From: Amycolatopsis mongoliensis
GTDB lineage: Bacteria; Actinomycetota; Actinomycetes; Mycobacteriales; Pseudonocardiaceae
Length of the DNA: 64,000 nucleotides
Reading direction: 5' to 3'
NCBI RefSeq assembly: GCF_030285665.1
Contig: NZ_CP127295.1
Location: 5,022,001 to 5,086,000 of the forward strand
Positions 11,402 through 22,884 of the stretch are shown here, one piece after another. Below the pieces are notes generated by a model. It was not told the origin of the DNA and made no database searches. It was given only the letters and a program-made list of their open reading frames with translations. The position numbers and the translations under genes were made by a program. Within the stretch, counting starts at the first letter, position 1. The number at the start of each line of letters is the position of its first letter.

Positions 11402-12021
11402 CCGTCGAGGCTACGCCCGTCACCCTGGGGGAGCAGCCGCAAGGCGCAGGCTGAGAGCAGCCCGACACCCGCCACCGCGAGCACCGCTCCGATCGTGTCG
11501 GTGACCCAGTGCACGCCCAGCACGACGCGGCACGCGGCGCACAGCACGGTGGCCACGACGACCGCCACCGCGACCCGGCGAACCAGCCGCGGCCACAGCC
11601 ACGCGCACAGCAGGAGCAGCACGAATCCCGTGCTCGCCACCGAAACGACGTGCCCGCTCGGGTAGCTCAGGTCCGGGTAGTCGCGCGGGCGCTCCCGCAG
11701 GAAGACCGGCTTGAACACCAGGCTGGTCAGCCGGCACAGCACCAGCACGACGGCGAGCCGCACGAACAGCCCGAGGTGCTCGCGACGCCGCAGCGCCAGC
11801 GCGAGCAGCGCGGCGCCGAGCACGAAGGGGAGCACCGGCCCGAGGACGTCGCTCCCGGCCTGCGCCACCCGGCCGAGCGGCTCCGCGTACACGCCGTGCA
11901 GCGCGTTCGCGACTTCGACGTCGAGGGTCAGCGGCTGCCGGGCCACGCTCAAGCCGAGTACGACGAACGCGGCCGAGAGCACCGCGCCGACGACGAGCCA
12001 GCGCTGCAGCGGAACGCTCAT
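11398..12021 (-). CDS. PAP2 family membrane phosphatase
   Basis: Membrane-bound phosphatidic-acid/undecaprenyl-pyrophosphatase-like enzyme of 207 residues with about five or six hydrophobic segments. All three motifs of the family are present: KPVFLRERP (104-112), PSGH (121-124) and R165-H171-D175 in [11 protein letters not shown]. The predicted job is removing phosphate from a lipid phosphate on the outer face of the membrane. Its ATG overlaps the epimerase stop (ATGA, 12018-12021) and its TGA overlaps the lipB start. The three genes therefore form one tightly coupled operon, with no obvious metabolic logic linking lipB. Confidence 0.92.
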   Translation of the reverse strand: MSVPLQRWLVVGAVLSAAFVVLGLSVARQPLTLDVEVANALHGVYAEPLGRVAQAGSDVLGPVLPFVLGAALLALALRRREHLGLFVRLAVVLVLCRLTSLVFKPVFLRERPRDYPDLSYPSGHVVSVASTGFVLLLLCAWLWPRLVRRVAVAVVVATVLCAACRVVLGVHWVTDTIGAVLAVAGVGLLSACALRLLPQGDGRSLDG

Positions 12022-12911
12022 GCCGCGGCTAGCGCGCTGTCCAGGGTCCGGTGCCGGAACTCGTAGCCGGACCGCTCCAGCGCGGCCGGCACAGCTCGCT
12101 GCCCGAACAGCGCCATCTCCTCGCCGGCCTGGCCGAGCACGGTCTTGAGCGCGATCCCGGGCACCCACCACGGCGCGGGGCGGTGCAGGGCCCGCCCGGC
12201 CGCCCGGGTGAACTCGGCGTTGGTCACCGGGGCCGGGCCGGTGAGGTTGACCGGGCCGGACAGGTCGTCGTGCGTGAGGGCGTGGACGATCGCGCCGACT
12301 TCGTCTTCGAGGGCGATCCACGGCATGTACTGACGGCCGTCGCCGAGCCGCCCGCCCAGACACAGCTGGAAGAGCGGGCGGAGCGTGCCGTACAGCCCGC
12401 CCTTGGCCGAGAGCACCAGCCCGGTCCGGATGTTCACGACGCGCGCGTCGCCCGCGCCCGCGGTCGCCGCTTCCCAGGCTTCGCAGAGCTCGGCGAGGAA
12501 ACCGCGGCCGCGCGGCCCGGATTCGTCCACAATGGACTCGTGCGTGTGTCCGTAGTACCCGACGGCGGAGGCGTTGACGAGCACGCCGACGCCGTGTTCG
12601 GCGACGGCTTCGGCGAGCACCTCGGTCGGCTCGACCCGGCTGTCGGTGAGCTCCTGCTTGCGCATCGCGCTCCACCGCCCGGGGAAGAGCGGCTTGCCCC
12701 CGAGGTTCACGACGGCGTCCACGCCTTCGAAGGCGCCGTTGGCGATGGTGCCGGACGGCGGGTCCCAGCGGAGCTCTCCACCTTCGCGCGCCTCGCGCCG
12801 CACCAGCCGGCGGACCTCGTGGCCCTCGCGCCGCAGGCGGTCGACCAGCGCCGACCCGATCAAGCCGCTCGCTCCGGCGATCAGTACTCGCATGGTCCGA
12901 TCGTTGCTCAT
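12018..12911 (-). CDS. TIGR01777 family NAD-dependent epimerase (SulA/YfcH-like)
   Basis: Extended-SDR protein of 297 residues with an N-terminal nucleotide-binding loop GASGLIGSALV and the conserved LVNASAVGYYG segment with a tyrosine but without the full epimerase YxxxK. A C-terminal DUF1731-type tail (RSGYEFRHRTLDSALAA) follows. That combination is typical of the TIGR01777/YfcH group, whose reaction is not settled. The ATG at 12911 or six codons later at 12893 could be the start. It leads the epimerase-PAP2-lipB operon and is preceded by the palindrome that follows sucB. Confidence 0.9.
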   Translation of the reverse strand: MSNDRTMRVLIAGASGLIGSALVDRLRREGHEVRRLVRREAREGGELRWDPPSGTIANGAFEGVDAVVNLGGKPLFPGRWSAMRKQELTDSRVEPTEVLAEAVAEHGVGVLVNASAVGYYGHTHESIVDESGPRGRGFLAELCEAWEAATAGAGDARVVNIRTGLVLSAKGGLYGTLRPLFQLCLGGRLGDGRQYMPWIALEDEVGAIVHALTHDDLSGPVNLTGPAPVTNAEFTRAAGRALHRPAPWWVPGIALKTVLGQAGEEMALFGQRAVPAALERSGYEFRHRTLDSALAAA

Positions 12912-12957
12912 CCCGGTCCGCCGCGCACACCGAGGTCCGGCCGCGAAGAAACCCCGG

Positions 12958-13016
12958 AAAGCCGTGAAGGCCTCCTTACCGGCTCAAGTGGCCGGTTCGG
13001 AGGCCTTCACGGCTTT
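12958..13016 (-). terminator. Family A palindrome (26-7-26) after sucB
   Basis: Arms 12958-12983 and 12991-13016 pair with two mismatches around TCAAGTG. The left arm is identical to that of the 10600 element. It starts 8 nt past the sucB stop on the minus strand and lies upstream of the epimerase gene. It therefore separates two genes in the same direction rather than convergent ones, so it would end sucB transcription. Confidence 0.82.
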
Positions 13017-13024
13017 TGCGTGGC

Positions 13025-14785
<1,761 letters not shown>

Positions 14786-14840
14786 CGTTCGCTGACTCCT
14801 CTTCCAAGTTCTGCGTGGTCTGGATTCTGCTGGTGGGACG

Positions 14841-16214
14841 TCAGCTGTGCACGTGCAGCGGCTTCCCCGCGAGGGCGAGGAACGCTTCACCGAGGGCCTC
14901 GGTCTGGGTGGGGTGCGCGTGGATGAGCGGCGCGACGTCTTCGGGGAAGGCCTCCCAGCTGTAGATCAGCTGCGCTTCGCCGATCAGCTCGCCGACGCGG
15001 TCGCCGACCATGTGGACCCCGACGACCGGGCCGTCCGGGGCCTTGACCAGCTTGACCCCGCCGGAGGTCTTGAGGATCTGGCTCTTGCCGTTGCCGCCGA
15101 GGTCGTAGGTGAACGTCGTGACGTCGGCGCCGTACTTGTCCTTCGCCTGCGACTCGGTCAGCCCGACCGACGCGACCTCCGGGTGGGAGTAGGTGACCCG
15201 CGGGATGCCGCTCTCGTCGATCACGCGCGGGTTCTGCCCGGCGATCTCCTCGGCGACGAAGATGCCCTGCTGGAAGCCGCGGTGCGCGAGCTGCAGGCCG
15301 GGGACGATGTCGCCGACGGCGTAGACGTTCGGCAGGTTGGTGCGCAGCCGCTCGTCGGTGAGGACGAAGCCGCGCTCGATCTTGACGCCGGCCTCCTCGT
15401 AGCCGTGGCCCGCCGAGTTCGGCCCGCGGCCGACGGCGACCAGCAGCAGGTCGGCCTCGATGGTCTCGCCGGACTCCAGCGAGACGCTCACGCCGTTGTC
15501 GTCCTGCTTCGCGCCGGTGAACTTCACGCCGGTCTTGAAGGCGATCTTGCGGCGGCGGAAAGCGCGCTCGAGCTGCTTGGACGCGAACTCGTCCTCGTTC
15601 GGGACGAGCCGCGGCAGCGCTTCCACGATGGTGACGTCGACGCCGAAGGAGGCCCAGACGCTGGCGAACTCGACGCCGATGACGCCGCCGCCCAGCACGA
15701 CGACCTTCTTGGGCACGTAGTCCAGGGCCAGGGCCTGCTCGCTGGCGATGACCCGGCCGCCGAGCTCCAGGCCGGGCAGCGTGCGCGAGTAGGAACCGGT
15801 GGCGAGGATGACGTTCTTGCCGGTGTAGCGGGTGCCGTCCACCTCGACGGTCGTGCCGCCGACGAACGTGCCGCTGCCCTCGACGAGGTTCACCTTGTGG
15901 GCCTTGGCCAGGCCCTGGAGGCCCTTGTACAGCCGGGCGACGATCCCGTCCTTGTACTTGTTGACCCCGGCGATGTCGATGCCCTCGAAGACGGCCTTGA
16001 CGCCGACCGCCTCGGCTTCGCGGGTTTCGTCGGCGACCTCGGCTGCGTGCAGCAGGGCCTTGGTCGGGATGCAGCCCCGGTGGAGGCAGGTCCCGCCGAG
16101 CTTGTCCTTCTCGATCAACGTGACGGAAAGGCCCAGCTCGGCCGCGCGGAACGCCGCGGCGTAGCCGCCCGATCCGCCTCCCAGGATCACGAGGTCGGCG
16201 GAGGTGTCGGTCAC
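14841..16214 (-). CDS. lpdA: Dihydrolipoyl dehydrogenase (E3)
   Basis: FAD/NAD enzyme that reoxidises the dihydrolipoyl arm of the E2 encoded next. The 457-residue protein has the FAD loop GGGSGGYAA, the redox disulfide [13 protein letters not shown] (Cys43 and Cys48), the NAD loop [14 protein letters not shown], and the C-terminal His434-Pro...Glu439 pair in HAHPTQTE. Length is normal. The GTG at 16214 lies 8 nt after GAGGAG. It is the first gene of the lpd-sucB unit. The arrangement differs from M. tuberculosis, where lpdC is elsewhere. Confidence 0.96.
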   Translation of the reverse strand: MTDTSADLVILGGGSGGYAAAFRAAELGLSVTLIEKDKLGGTCLHRGCIPTKALLHAAEVADETREAEAVGVKAVFEGIDIAGVNKYKDGIVARLYKGLQGLAKAHKVNLVEGSGTFVGGTTVEVDGTRYTGKNVILATGSYSRTLPGLELGGRVIASEQALALDYVPKKVVVLGGGVIGVEFASVWASFGVDVTIVEALPRLVPNEDEFASKQLERAFRRRKIAFKTGVKFTGAKQDDNGVSVSLESGETIEADLLLVAVGRGPNSAGHGYEEAGVKIERGFVLTDERLRTNLPNVYAVGDIVPGLQLAHRGFQQGIFVAEEIAGQNPRVIDESGIPRVTYSHPEVASVGLTESQAKDKYGADVTTFTYDLGGNGKSQILKTSGGVKLVKAPDGPVVGVHMVGDRVGELIGEAQLIYSWEAFPEDVAPLIHAHPTQTEALGEAFLALAGKPLHVHS

Positions 16215-16405
16215 TTCAATAACTCCTCGGCAAGCAGTGGGGTGGTGCTCTGTCGTCGCCCCTGCCCGGTATAACCGCGCGCGCGACACCCGCCATCTTG
16301 TCACTACGCCGGACGGGGCTGCGAGCTAGCCGGGTGTGCGACACCGACCACACGCGGACATCGGGATAATGAGTGGGGAATGTCTCGGGAGGGAAGGTGG
16401 TCGCG

Positions 16406-16741
16406 GTGGGGTTGTTCGACTCGCTGCGCAGGCGCGCCAAGGGTGGCCAGAAGGCCGGTACGCTGCGGAAAGCCAGTTCCGAAGACACCCATCACCTCGA
16501 CGAGTGGGCGGCCTCGCGCCGGGGTGTCGAGGCCTTCGTCGAGCCGAAGACGAACGTCACCGAGACCACTGTGGTGTTGATCGCCCACGACGGTGAGTGG
16601 ACCCGCCGCCGGATCGGCAGCCTGGAAGCGGCCCAGCAGTTCGGCCACCGCCGCTCGATCCCCGTCTACGAGGTCGCCCGGGTCGGCTATCCGAAGCGCA
16701 TGCGCGAGTACACCGAGCGGAAGAAGCGCGGCCAGGTCTAG
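16406..16741 (+). CDS. Conserved hypothetical small basic protein
   Basis: Small 111-residue protein starting GLFDSLRRRAKGGQ, basic at both ends, without membrane segments. A central stretch, TTVVLIAHDGEWTRRRIGS, looks like a small alpha/beta unit that senses or binds something, but I cannot name a family. The GTG at 16406 follows GGAGGGAAGG; the in-frame GTG at 16373 lacks a site. It is divergent from lpd and convergent with the GNAT gene. Its TAG stop shares the tetranucleotide CTAG with the stop of the opposite gene. Confidence 0.72.
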   Translation: MGLFDSLRRRAKGGQKAGTLRKASSEDTHHLDEWAASRRGVEAFVEPKTNVTETTVVLIAHDGEWTRRRIGSLEAAQQFGHRRSIPVYEVARVGYPKRMREYTERKKRGQV

Positions 16742-17190
16742 AGCTCGATCCGGCCGACCACCTCGCCGTTGAAGGTCTGCCCGGTGGGGCGGAAGCCCAG
16801 CTTGAGGTAGAAGCCCTCCGGACCGCCCTCGGCCGGGATCCACAGCACGGTGGCGGTCTTTTCGCCGCGTCGCCGCGCCTCTTCGAGGACCGTCTCGACG
16901 GCGAACCGGCCGAGGCCGCGGCCCTGGACTCCGGCGCCGACGTTGAGCCGCCAGATCCCGCAGCGGAAGAAGTCGAGCTTCGCCTCCGGGGCGAAGCCGG
17001 CCATGACGAAGGCGACCGGTTCCCCGTCGTCGAGGATCAGCCTCGGCCAGGCGATCTCGGGCTGGGTGTAGGCCTCGGCGAGCGAGACGGCGACCGGCGC
17101 GACGAAGTCCCTCTGGTGGGGCTCGACGGCCAGCTGGCACGCGGCGGCGACGTTGTCCGGGGTGATCTTCTCCGCGGTGAGGGTGGTCAC
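16738..17190 (-). CDS. GNAT family N-acetyltransferase
   Basis: Acetyl-CoA-dependent acetyltransferase of 150 residues. Motif A reads VQGRGLGRFAVETVLEEARRRG (the pyrophosphate-binding loop QGRGLG), and motif B ends GFYLKLGFRPTGQ. The N-terminal half, EPHQRDFVAPVAVSLAEAY, resembles the spermidine/BltD-like group, so a polyamine or small amine is a possible substrate, unproven. The GTG at 17190 was chosen; a TTG at 17199 is the alternative. It lies 10 nt after the SMI1-like gene on the same strand, likely cotranscribed. Confidence 0.88.
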   Translation of the reverse strand: MTTLTAEKITPDNVAAACQLAVEPHQRDFVAPVAVSLAEAYTQPEIAWPRLILDDGEPVAFVMAGFAPEAKLDFFRCGIWRLNVGAGVQGRGLGRFAVETVLEEARRRGEKTATVLWIPAEGGPEGFYLKLGFRPTGQTFNGEVVGRIEL

Positions 17191-17200
17191 CGGGACCAAG

Positions 17201-18193
17201 CTAGCCTGCTTGGGCGAGCAAAGTGGCGTGCTGGACCAGCGCCGCGCGGAACGACGGGTGGACCGTCGTGCCGAGCACCGGGTCGACCTCGACCACGTGG
17301 GACGCCGAGAGCAGCAGCACCGCCGGTTCGGCCAGGATCACCACGCCGTTCTCGGCCCGCAGCTCGGCCGTGCCCAGCAACCGCGGGAAGACGACGTCCG
17401 CGGGCAGGCCGTCACAGGTGCGCAGGAACTCGCGGAAGTCCTGCGGCAGGCCGACGCCCAGCCGCAGCTCCGCCGAGCGGATCGCCGCCTCCGACGCCGG
17501 CGGCGGGAGGGGGGATCGGCCGCGCAGGAGCGTCGTTTCCCCCGAGCCGCGCAGCCGCATGATCTCCGCGATCAGCTCGGGCCAGCTGCCGAGGTCACGC
17601 GGGTACCGCTCGTGCAGGGCCGCGACCAGCGCCCCCGCGCAGCTCGGCGCCCAGTCGCGCAGGCCGAGCGGGTCCGCGCCCGCGACCAGCGCAGGGGCCA
17701 GCGCGCGCGTCGCCGCCAGCGTCGCGACGTCCGGCCGCGGCCCGGCCAGCGACGCCCACCGCGCGAGGTCGCCCTCGGCGAGTGCCGCGCGGACGCGGTC
17801 GGGGCGGGACGGCGCGACCTGCTTGACCACCTCGGCGGCCAGTCCCGGCGGCAGCACGCCGTCGAGGTCGGAGACCGGCTTGGTCAAGAACGCCGTGTGG
17901 GCTCGCTCCTCCGCGTCGAGGTCGAGCGGCACCAAGCCCTCGGCCCACTCCGGACGGCCGCCGCGGGCTTCGGACAGCATGGCCCACGCGCGGGCGCGCA
18001 CCGGGGCCGCCGCCAGGGCGTCCGCCGGGCGTTCCGTGCGCGCCAGCCACTGCCCGGCCAGCCGGTCGGCCTCGTCGAGGGCGCCGGTGACGGCGAGCAG
18101 CAGCGCGGCGTACCCGACCTGGTCGTCGACGCCCGGTTCGGCGGCGGTCAGGACGTCGCGGACCGCCGTCTCGAGGTACTCACCGGCGTCCAC
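17201..18193 (-). CDS. SMI1/KNR4-domain protein
   Basis: The C-terminal third (about 225-300) has the SMI1/KNR4 (SUKH) pattern: ASEAAIRSAELRLGVGLP, then DFREFLRTCDGL, then a short strand region. The N-terminal 220 residues are helical, Ala/Leu-rich and repeat-like, and I do not recognise them. SUKH proteins often act as immunity proteins against contact-dependent toxins, but no toxin gene is next to it, so that role is only a possibility. It starts at GTG 18193 and sits just upstream of the GNAT gene; 330 residues is longer than a bare SUKH immunity protein. Confidence 0.75.
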   Translation of the reverse strand: MDAGEYLETAVRDVLTAAEPGVDDQVGYAALLLAVTGALDEADRLAGQWLARTERPADALAAAPVRARAWAMLSEARGGRPEWAEGLVPLDLDAEERAHTAFLTKPVSDLDGVLPPGLAAEVVKQVAPSRPDRVRAALAEGDLARWASLAGPRPDVATLAATRALAPALVAGADPLGLRDWAPSCAGALVAALHERYPRDLGSWPELIAEIMRLRGSGETTLLRGRSPLPPPASEAAIRSAELRLGVGLPQDFREFLRTCDGLPADVVFPRLLGTAELRAENGVVILAEPAVLLLSASHVVEVDPVLGTTVHPSFRAALVQHATLLAQAG

Positions 18194-18214
18194 GCCCCGA
18201 CCCTGGCACAGGCG

Positions 18215-19189
18215 TCAGCCGAGGGCCTGCTTGGCCCCCGGGTGCAGCGGGACCGGATCGGTCTGCGTGGCCAGCTGCTTGGTGATCTCCTTCGCCGCCG
18301 GATGGACCTTCGCCAGCTCCGCCTGCTTGTCGAAGAGCAGCTTGGCGATCGCGCACGCGTTGCCGGCCGGGAAGTCCTCGCGCACCAGCAGCAGGTTGGG
18401 CACCACGACCGTCGGCACGTCCGCGGGCTGGGCGTACGTCGAGGCCGGGATGACGGCGCGGTCGTAGACGTCGTTGACCTGCTTGAGCTTCGGCAGCAGC
18501 GGCGTGATGTCGAGGAACTTCACCTTGTCCTTCAACGCCGTGGTGATGTCCGTGATCTGCGCGGTCGGCAGCCCGCCGGACCAGACGAGCCCGTCGAGCG
18601 TGCCCGACTTCATGCCGTCGGCGGTCTTGGCGAGGTCGAGCCGCTGCGCCTGGACGTCGGTGTCCGGCTTGAGGCCGGCGGCCTGCAGCAGGCGGTTCGC
18701 GATCACCTCGGTACCGGACTTCGGCGAGCCCGTCGAGATCCGCTTGCCCTTCATGTCGGCGACCGAGTTGATGCCCGAATCGGTGCGCACCAGGACCTGC
18801 GTCGAGTTCGGGTAGATCCGGGCCAGGGCCTGGATCTTCTGCGGCTTGCCGTCGAAGGATCCCTCGCCGCGCACGGCGTCCGCAGCGGTGTCGGCCAGGG
18901 AGAACGCGACGTCGTAGTTGCCGGCGACCAGCTGCTGGATGTTCTGCACCGACGCGCCGGTTTCCGCCGCCGTCGCGCGCAGCTTGGTGCTGTTGCTGAT
19001 CAGCTGGGCCAAGCCGCCGCCCAGCACGTAGTAGACGCCGCCGCTGTTGCCGGTGGCGATGGTGATCCGGCCTTCGCCGGCCTCACAGGTCTGCCCGCCA
19101 CCCTGGGCGGGCTGGTCGGTCTGCTGTTTCCCGCCGCAGCCCGTGACGGCCAGAGCGAGTACCGCGGCAGCGGCCAGTGCGCGTTTCAT
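18215..19189 (-). CDS. TAXI family TRAP transporter solute-binding lipoprotein
   Basis: Extracytoplasmic substrate receptor of a TRAP transporter, 324 residues. It has a lipoprotein signal ending LAVTGC (Cys18). ITIATGNSGGVYYVLGGGLAQ follows, then ASVQNIQQLVAGNYDVAF, both classic for the TAXI (TIGR02122) receptor family. The ATG at 19189 follows AGGAGG and overlaps the stop of the permease gene (ATGA at 19186-19189), so receptor and permease are translated together. Carboxylates such as glutamate or C4 acids are usual ligands; the actual one is not readable here. Confidence 0.93.
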   Translation of the reverse strand: MKRALAAAAVLALAVTGCGGKQQTDQPAQGGGQTCEAGEGRITIATGNSGGVYYVLGGGLAQLISNSTKLRATAAETGASVQNIQQLVAGNYDVAFSLADTAADAVRGEGSFDGKPQKIQALARIYPNSTQVLVRTDSGINSVADMKGKRISTGSPKSGTEVIANRLLQAAGLKPDTDVQAQRLDLAKTADGMKSGTLDGLVWSGGLPTAQITDITTALKDKVKFLDITPLLPKLKQVNDVYDRAVIPASTYAQPADVPTVVVPNLLLVREDFPAGNACAIAKLLFDKQAELAKVHPAAKEITKQLATQTDPVPLHPGAKQALG

Positions 19190-21150
19190 GCTGTCCTCCT
19201 CTTGATCACGGCGTGGGCGAGCACGGCTACGACACCGAACGCGACGCCGGCCGCGATCGGCACCGGCTCCAGGTAGAGCAGGCACAGGGCCGCGGGCACG
19301 AACAGCAGCCGCACGGGCAGGCTGACCGGCCCGAACAGCCAGCCCCCGGTCACCACCGCCAGCGCGGCGACGGCCACCGCGGACACCGCCGCCACCCACA
19401 GCACGGTGAGCACATCGGACTGCAGCAGCAGCGCGGCGCCGTTGTCGGTGAGCACGAAGGCGATCGGCACCAGGAACGCGGGAAGCGTGTACTTCCAGCA
19501 CTGCCACATGGTGCCGAGCACCGACCCGCCGGTGATCGCCGCCGAGGCGACGGCGGCGAGCGCGGTCGGCGGCGTGACCTCCGAAAGCACGGCGTAGTAG
19601 AAGATGAACATCGCGCGCTCGGCGTCGGCGACCCCGAGCGTCTCCAGCGCCGGGCCGATCACCACCCACGCGATGATGAAGCTGGCGGTGACCGGCACCG
19701 CGAGCCCGAGCACGCCGACGGCGATCGCCGAGAGCAGCACGGTCAGGATCAGGACCACCGTGCCGTTGTCGGTGAGCGCGCCGGCCAGTTCCACCAGCGC
19801 GTCGGCGAGTTCGAGGCCGAGCCCGGTCTTGGTGATGGTCGAGGTGATCACGCCGGCCGCCGCGCACACCGCGATCACCGGCAGCGCTCCGCGGACCCCG
19901 GCCGAGAGCGCGTCGACCATGTCCTTGGCCCAGCCTTTGACGTCGCGGCGGCGGGCGATCAGCGCGAAGAGCGCGGCGACGCCGGTGGCGTAGACCACCG
20001 CGGCGAACGGCGGGATGTCCAGGGCCAGGAACACGACGATGATCGCCAGCGACAGGAAGTGGTAGCCGCCGCGCAGCAGGAGCTTCCAGGGATCGCCGTG
20101 CGGGACGTCGACCGGCTCGGCCTCGAAGCGCCGCGCGTCGGCCTCCATCGCGAACACGATGCCGAGGTAGTAGAGCAGCGTCGGGACGGTCGCCCAGATC
20201 AGCACGGTCAGGTACGACGTCTGCAGGTACTCGGCGATGATGAACGCCGCGGCGCCGAGCGTCGGCGGCGAGAGGATCGCGCCGATGCCGGACGCGGCGA
20301 GCAGCCCGCCCGCGTTCTCCCTGGGGTAGCCGGCTTTCTTGAGGATCGGCCAGGTGATCGAGCCGAGGCTGACCGCCGTCGCGGTGCCCGAACCCGAGAC
20401 CGTGCCGAGCAGGAAGCCCGACAGCACGGTGGTCCGGCCCGGCGCCGTCCGCGACTTCCGGAAGGCGGCGAAGGAGATGTCCACGAAGAACCGGCCGGCG
20501 CCGGAGGCGTTGAGCACGGCGCCGTAGAGGGTGAACAGCACGATGTAGCTGGCCGCGACGTCGAGCGGGGTGCCGTAGAAGCCGCTGGCGTCGTTGTAGA
20601 GCGCGTTGACGATCTGGCTGAAGTCGATCCCGGCGTGGGCGATGCCCCAGTTCTGCGGGAGGTAGCCGCCGTAGTAGGCGTAGGCGAGGAAGAGCAGGCA
20701 GACGATCGGCAGCACCAGCCCGGTCGTGCGGCGGGTGGCCTCGAGGACCAGCACGAGCAGCAGCGCGCCGGCGACGACGTCCAGCGGGGACAGGATGCCC
20801 TGCCGGTTCAGGAAGTCGTCGTAGCCGACGAGCACTGGGTAGAGGCCGACGGCGAGGGCCACGGCGGCCAGGGCCCAGTCCGTCCAGCCGGGGTCGTCGC
20901 GGCCGCGCAGCCGCGGGCGGTAGCAGAGGAAGACCAGCGGGAGCGTCACGCCGAGGAAGAGCACGAGGTAGAACTGGTTGCCCTTGGCGAAGGGGAAGAA
21001 CACCTGCTTGAGCACGAGGATCGCGACGGCGAGGGCGACGAAGTAGACGACGCGGTCGGGAACGCGGGAGAGGGCGCGGGCCGGCCGTTCTTCGTCGTGC
21101 TCGGCGGCGATCGCGGCGGGAGTGTCCTCTTCGACCGGCCCGGTGGTCAC
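19186..21150 (-). CDS. TRAP transporter fused permease (4TM-12TM)
   Basis: Fused small-plus-large TRAP permease of 654 residues with about 16-18 hydrophobic segments, which uses an ion gradient to import the substrate delivered by the TAXI receptor. Typical family stretches are GFLLGTVSGSGTATAVSLGS, GGLLAASGIGAILSPPTLGA and YYAVLSEVTPPTALAAVA. A short charged cytoplasmic N-terminus precedes the first helix. It starts at GTG 21150. It heads the two-gene operon with the receptor; the palindrome at 21214 lies upstream and marks the end of pepA. Confidence 0.93.
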   Translation of the reverse strand: MTTGPVEEDTPAAIAAEHDEERPARALSRVPDRVVYFVALAVAILVLKQVFFPFAKGNQFYLVLFLGVTLPLVFLCYRPRLRGRDDPGWTDWALAAVALAVGLYPVLVGYDDFLNRQGILSPLDVVAGALLLVLVLEATRRTTGLVLPIVCLLFLAYAYYGGYLPQNWGIAHAGIDFSQIVNALYNDASGFYGTPLDVAASYIVLFTLYGAVLNASGAGRFFVDISFAAFRKSRTAPGRTTVLSGFLLGTVSGSGTATAVSLGSITWPILKKAGYPRENAGGLLAASGIGAILSPPTLGAAAFIIAEYLQTSYLTVLIWATVPTLLYYLGIVFAMEADARRFEAEPVDVPHGDPWKLLLRGGYHFLSLAIIVVFLALDIPPFAAVVYATGVAALFALIARRRDVKGWAKDMVDALSAGVRGALPVIAVCAAAGVITSTITKTGLGLELADALVELAGALTDNGTVVLILTVLLSAIAVGVLGLAVPVTASFIIAWVVIGPALETLGVADAERAMFIFYYAVLSEVTPPTALAAVASAAITGGSVLGTMWQCWKYTLPAFLVPIAFVLTDNGAALLLQSDVLTVLWVAAVSAVAVAALAVVTGGWLFGPVSLPVRLLFVPAALCLLYLEPVPIAAGVAFGVVAVLAHAVIKRRTA

Positions 21151-21213
21151 CCGGCCACGGTACGGTGTCGCGGATCACACCGAAAGCGGCAAAGGGATCA
21201 CCGGCCCCGAAGC

Positions 21214-21266
21214 GACGTGAATGACTCATTCATGTCGTCAGACGACATGAATGAGTCATTCACGTC
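21214..21266 (-). terminator. Family C perfect 53-bp palindrome after pepA
   Basis: Two 26-bp arms (21214-21239 and 21241-21266) are perfectly complementary around a single base. Each arm contains the 13-bp palindrome GAATGACTCATTC or its complement, inside GACGTGAATGACTC. It begins 8 nt past the pepA stop on the minus strand and lies 64 bp upstream of the TRAP permease gene. It lacks the AAA/TTT edges of families A and B. A perfect palindrome this long can form an RNA hairpin or a DNA cruciform. Confidence 0.85.
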
Positions 21267-21274
21267 ATGGCACG

Positions 21275-22774
21275 TCAGCCGTTGGCGGCGATGTCCGCCA
21301 GCACCGCGGCGATCGTCCGCACCGGGACGCCGGTGCCGCCCTTGCCGGTGTAGCCCCACGGGGCACCCGTGTTGAACGACGGGCCCGCGATGTCGATGTG
21401 GACCCAATCGAGACCGTCGGCGACGAACTCGCGCAGGAAGATGCCCGCCGCGAGCATGCCGCCCCAGCGGTGGCCCGTGACGTTGGCCAGGTCGGCCAGG
21501 CGCGAGTCGAGGTCGGCGCGCAGCTCCTCCGGCAGCGGCATCGCCCAGCCGTTCTCGCCGGTGGCCTGCATGACCGCGGCGACGCGGTCGCGGAAGTCGT
21601 CCGAGCCCATCACGCCGGCGGTGCGGTTGCCGAGCGCGACGACCTGGGCGCCGGTCAGCGTCGAGGTCTCGATCAGGTAGTCCGGGTTCTCCTCGGCGGC
21701 GCGCACCATGGCGTCCACCAGCACCAACCGGCCTTCGGCGTCGGTGTTGAGGACCTCGACGGTCTTGCCGCCGTACATGGTCAGCACGTCCCCCGGGCGG
21801 TACGACGTCCCCGACGGCAGGTTCTCCGCCAGCGGGATGTGCGCGACGACCTCCAGGGGGTACTTCAGCTTCGCCGCCAGCACCACCGAAGCGAGCACGC
21901 CGGCCGCGCCGGACATGTCCGAGGTCATGTGGTCCATGTTCGCGGCGGGCTTGAGCGAGATGCCGCCCGAGTCGAACGTGATGCCCTTGCCGACCAGCGC
22001 GACCTTCTTGGCGGCCTTGGCCGGCTTGTAGGCGATGCGCACCAGGCGCGGCTGGCGGGCGGAGCCGCCGCCGACGCCGAGGATGCCGCCGAAGCCCTTG
22101 CGCTTCAGGGCCTTCTCGTCGAGGACCTCGAACTCGAGGCCGTTGTCCTCGGCCAGCTTCTTCGCGCGGTCGGCGAAGGAGGCCGGGTAGAGGTCGTTCG
22201 GCGGGGTGTTGATCAGGTCGCGGGCGGTGAGGACGGCCTCGGCGATGCTGGTCGCGGCCTTGAGCGTCGCCTTGTGCTCGCGGGCGGTCCCGGCCGCCGG
22301 GCTGGCGAAGTCGACCTTCGCGACCGGGGCGTCACCCTTCTCGGAGCGGTAGGCGGTGAAGACGTAGGAGCCGAGGACCGTGCCCTCGACGGCGGCCTGC
22401 AGGTCGAGCTCCGACAGCGTCACGAACGCGCGGTCGGTGCCGGCCAGCGCGCGGCCGGCGGCCCCCGCGGCGCGGCGGACCTGCTCGGGGGTGACGGCGT
22501 CGCCCTCCTTGCCCAGGCCGACGGCGAGCACGACGCCCGCCGGGAGCTTGCCCAGCGTCGGGATCTTGACGACCTCTTCGGCCTTGCCGCTGGCGCCGAG
22601 GGTGGCGAGGAGCCCGGCGAGCCGGCCGTCGAAGGCGGCGTCCACGGCGGCGGCGCCCGCGGCGAGCAGCGGGCCGTCCTCGCCGGCCACGGTACCGATG
22701 ACGATCACGTCGGCGCGCGTCTTGGCCAGTGCCTCCCCGGTGTTGTCGGACAGGGCGAGCTTAGGCACGGTCAC
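21275..22774 (-). CDS. pepA: Leucyl aminopeptidase (cytosol aminopeptidase, M17)
   Basis: Two-metal M17 aminopeptidase of 499 residues that removes N-terminal amino acids from peptides in the cytosol. The family signature NTDAEGRL is intact, as are [16 protein letters not shown] (metal and catalytic lysine region) and [13 protein letters not shown]. The N-terminal half is the usual regulatory alpha/beta domain. ATG start at 22774. The M. tuberculosis counterpart is pepB (Rv2213), also between the lipoate block and ilvE. Confidence 0.96.
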   Translation of the reverse strand: MTVPKLALSDNTGEALAKTRADVIVIGTVAGEDGPLLAAGAAAVDAAFDGRLAGLLATLGASGKAEEVVKIPTLGKLPAGVVLAVGLGKEGDAVTPEQVRRAAGAAGRALAGTDRAFVTLSELDLQAAVEGTVLGSYVFTAYRSEKGDAPVAKVDFASPAAGTAREHKATLKAATSIAEAVLTARDLINTPPNDLYPASFADRAKKLAEDNGLEFEVLDEKALKRKGFGGILGVGGGSARQPRLVRIAYKPAKAAKKVALVGKGITFDSGGISLKPAANMDHMTSDMSGAAGVLASVVLAAKLKYPLEVVAHIPLAENLPSGTSYRPGDVLTMYGGKTVEVLNTDAEGRLVLVDAMVRAAEENPDYLIETSTLTGAQVVALGNRTAGVMGSDDFRDRVAAVMQATGENGWAMPLPEELRADLDSRLADLANVTGHRWGGMLAAGIFLREFVADGLDWVHIDIAGPSFNTGAPWGYTGKGGTGVPVRTIAAVLADIAANG

Positions 22775-22884
22775 TTCTGGCTCCTCGCGCGTTCACGGTG
22801 GTACCGGGCGCCGGCCCGGTCGGGATCGTGAGCCATGCTAATGACGACCGGACCACGGGTGAACAGAGGGAGAGGGAGGGCCGC

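Noticed and set aside
17201..18193. Toxin-immunity locus based on the SUKH domain
   Set aside because: No polymorphic toxin, secretion marker or other immunity gene is adjacent.
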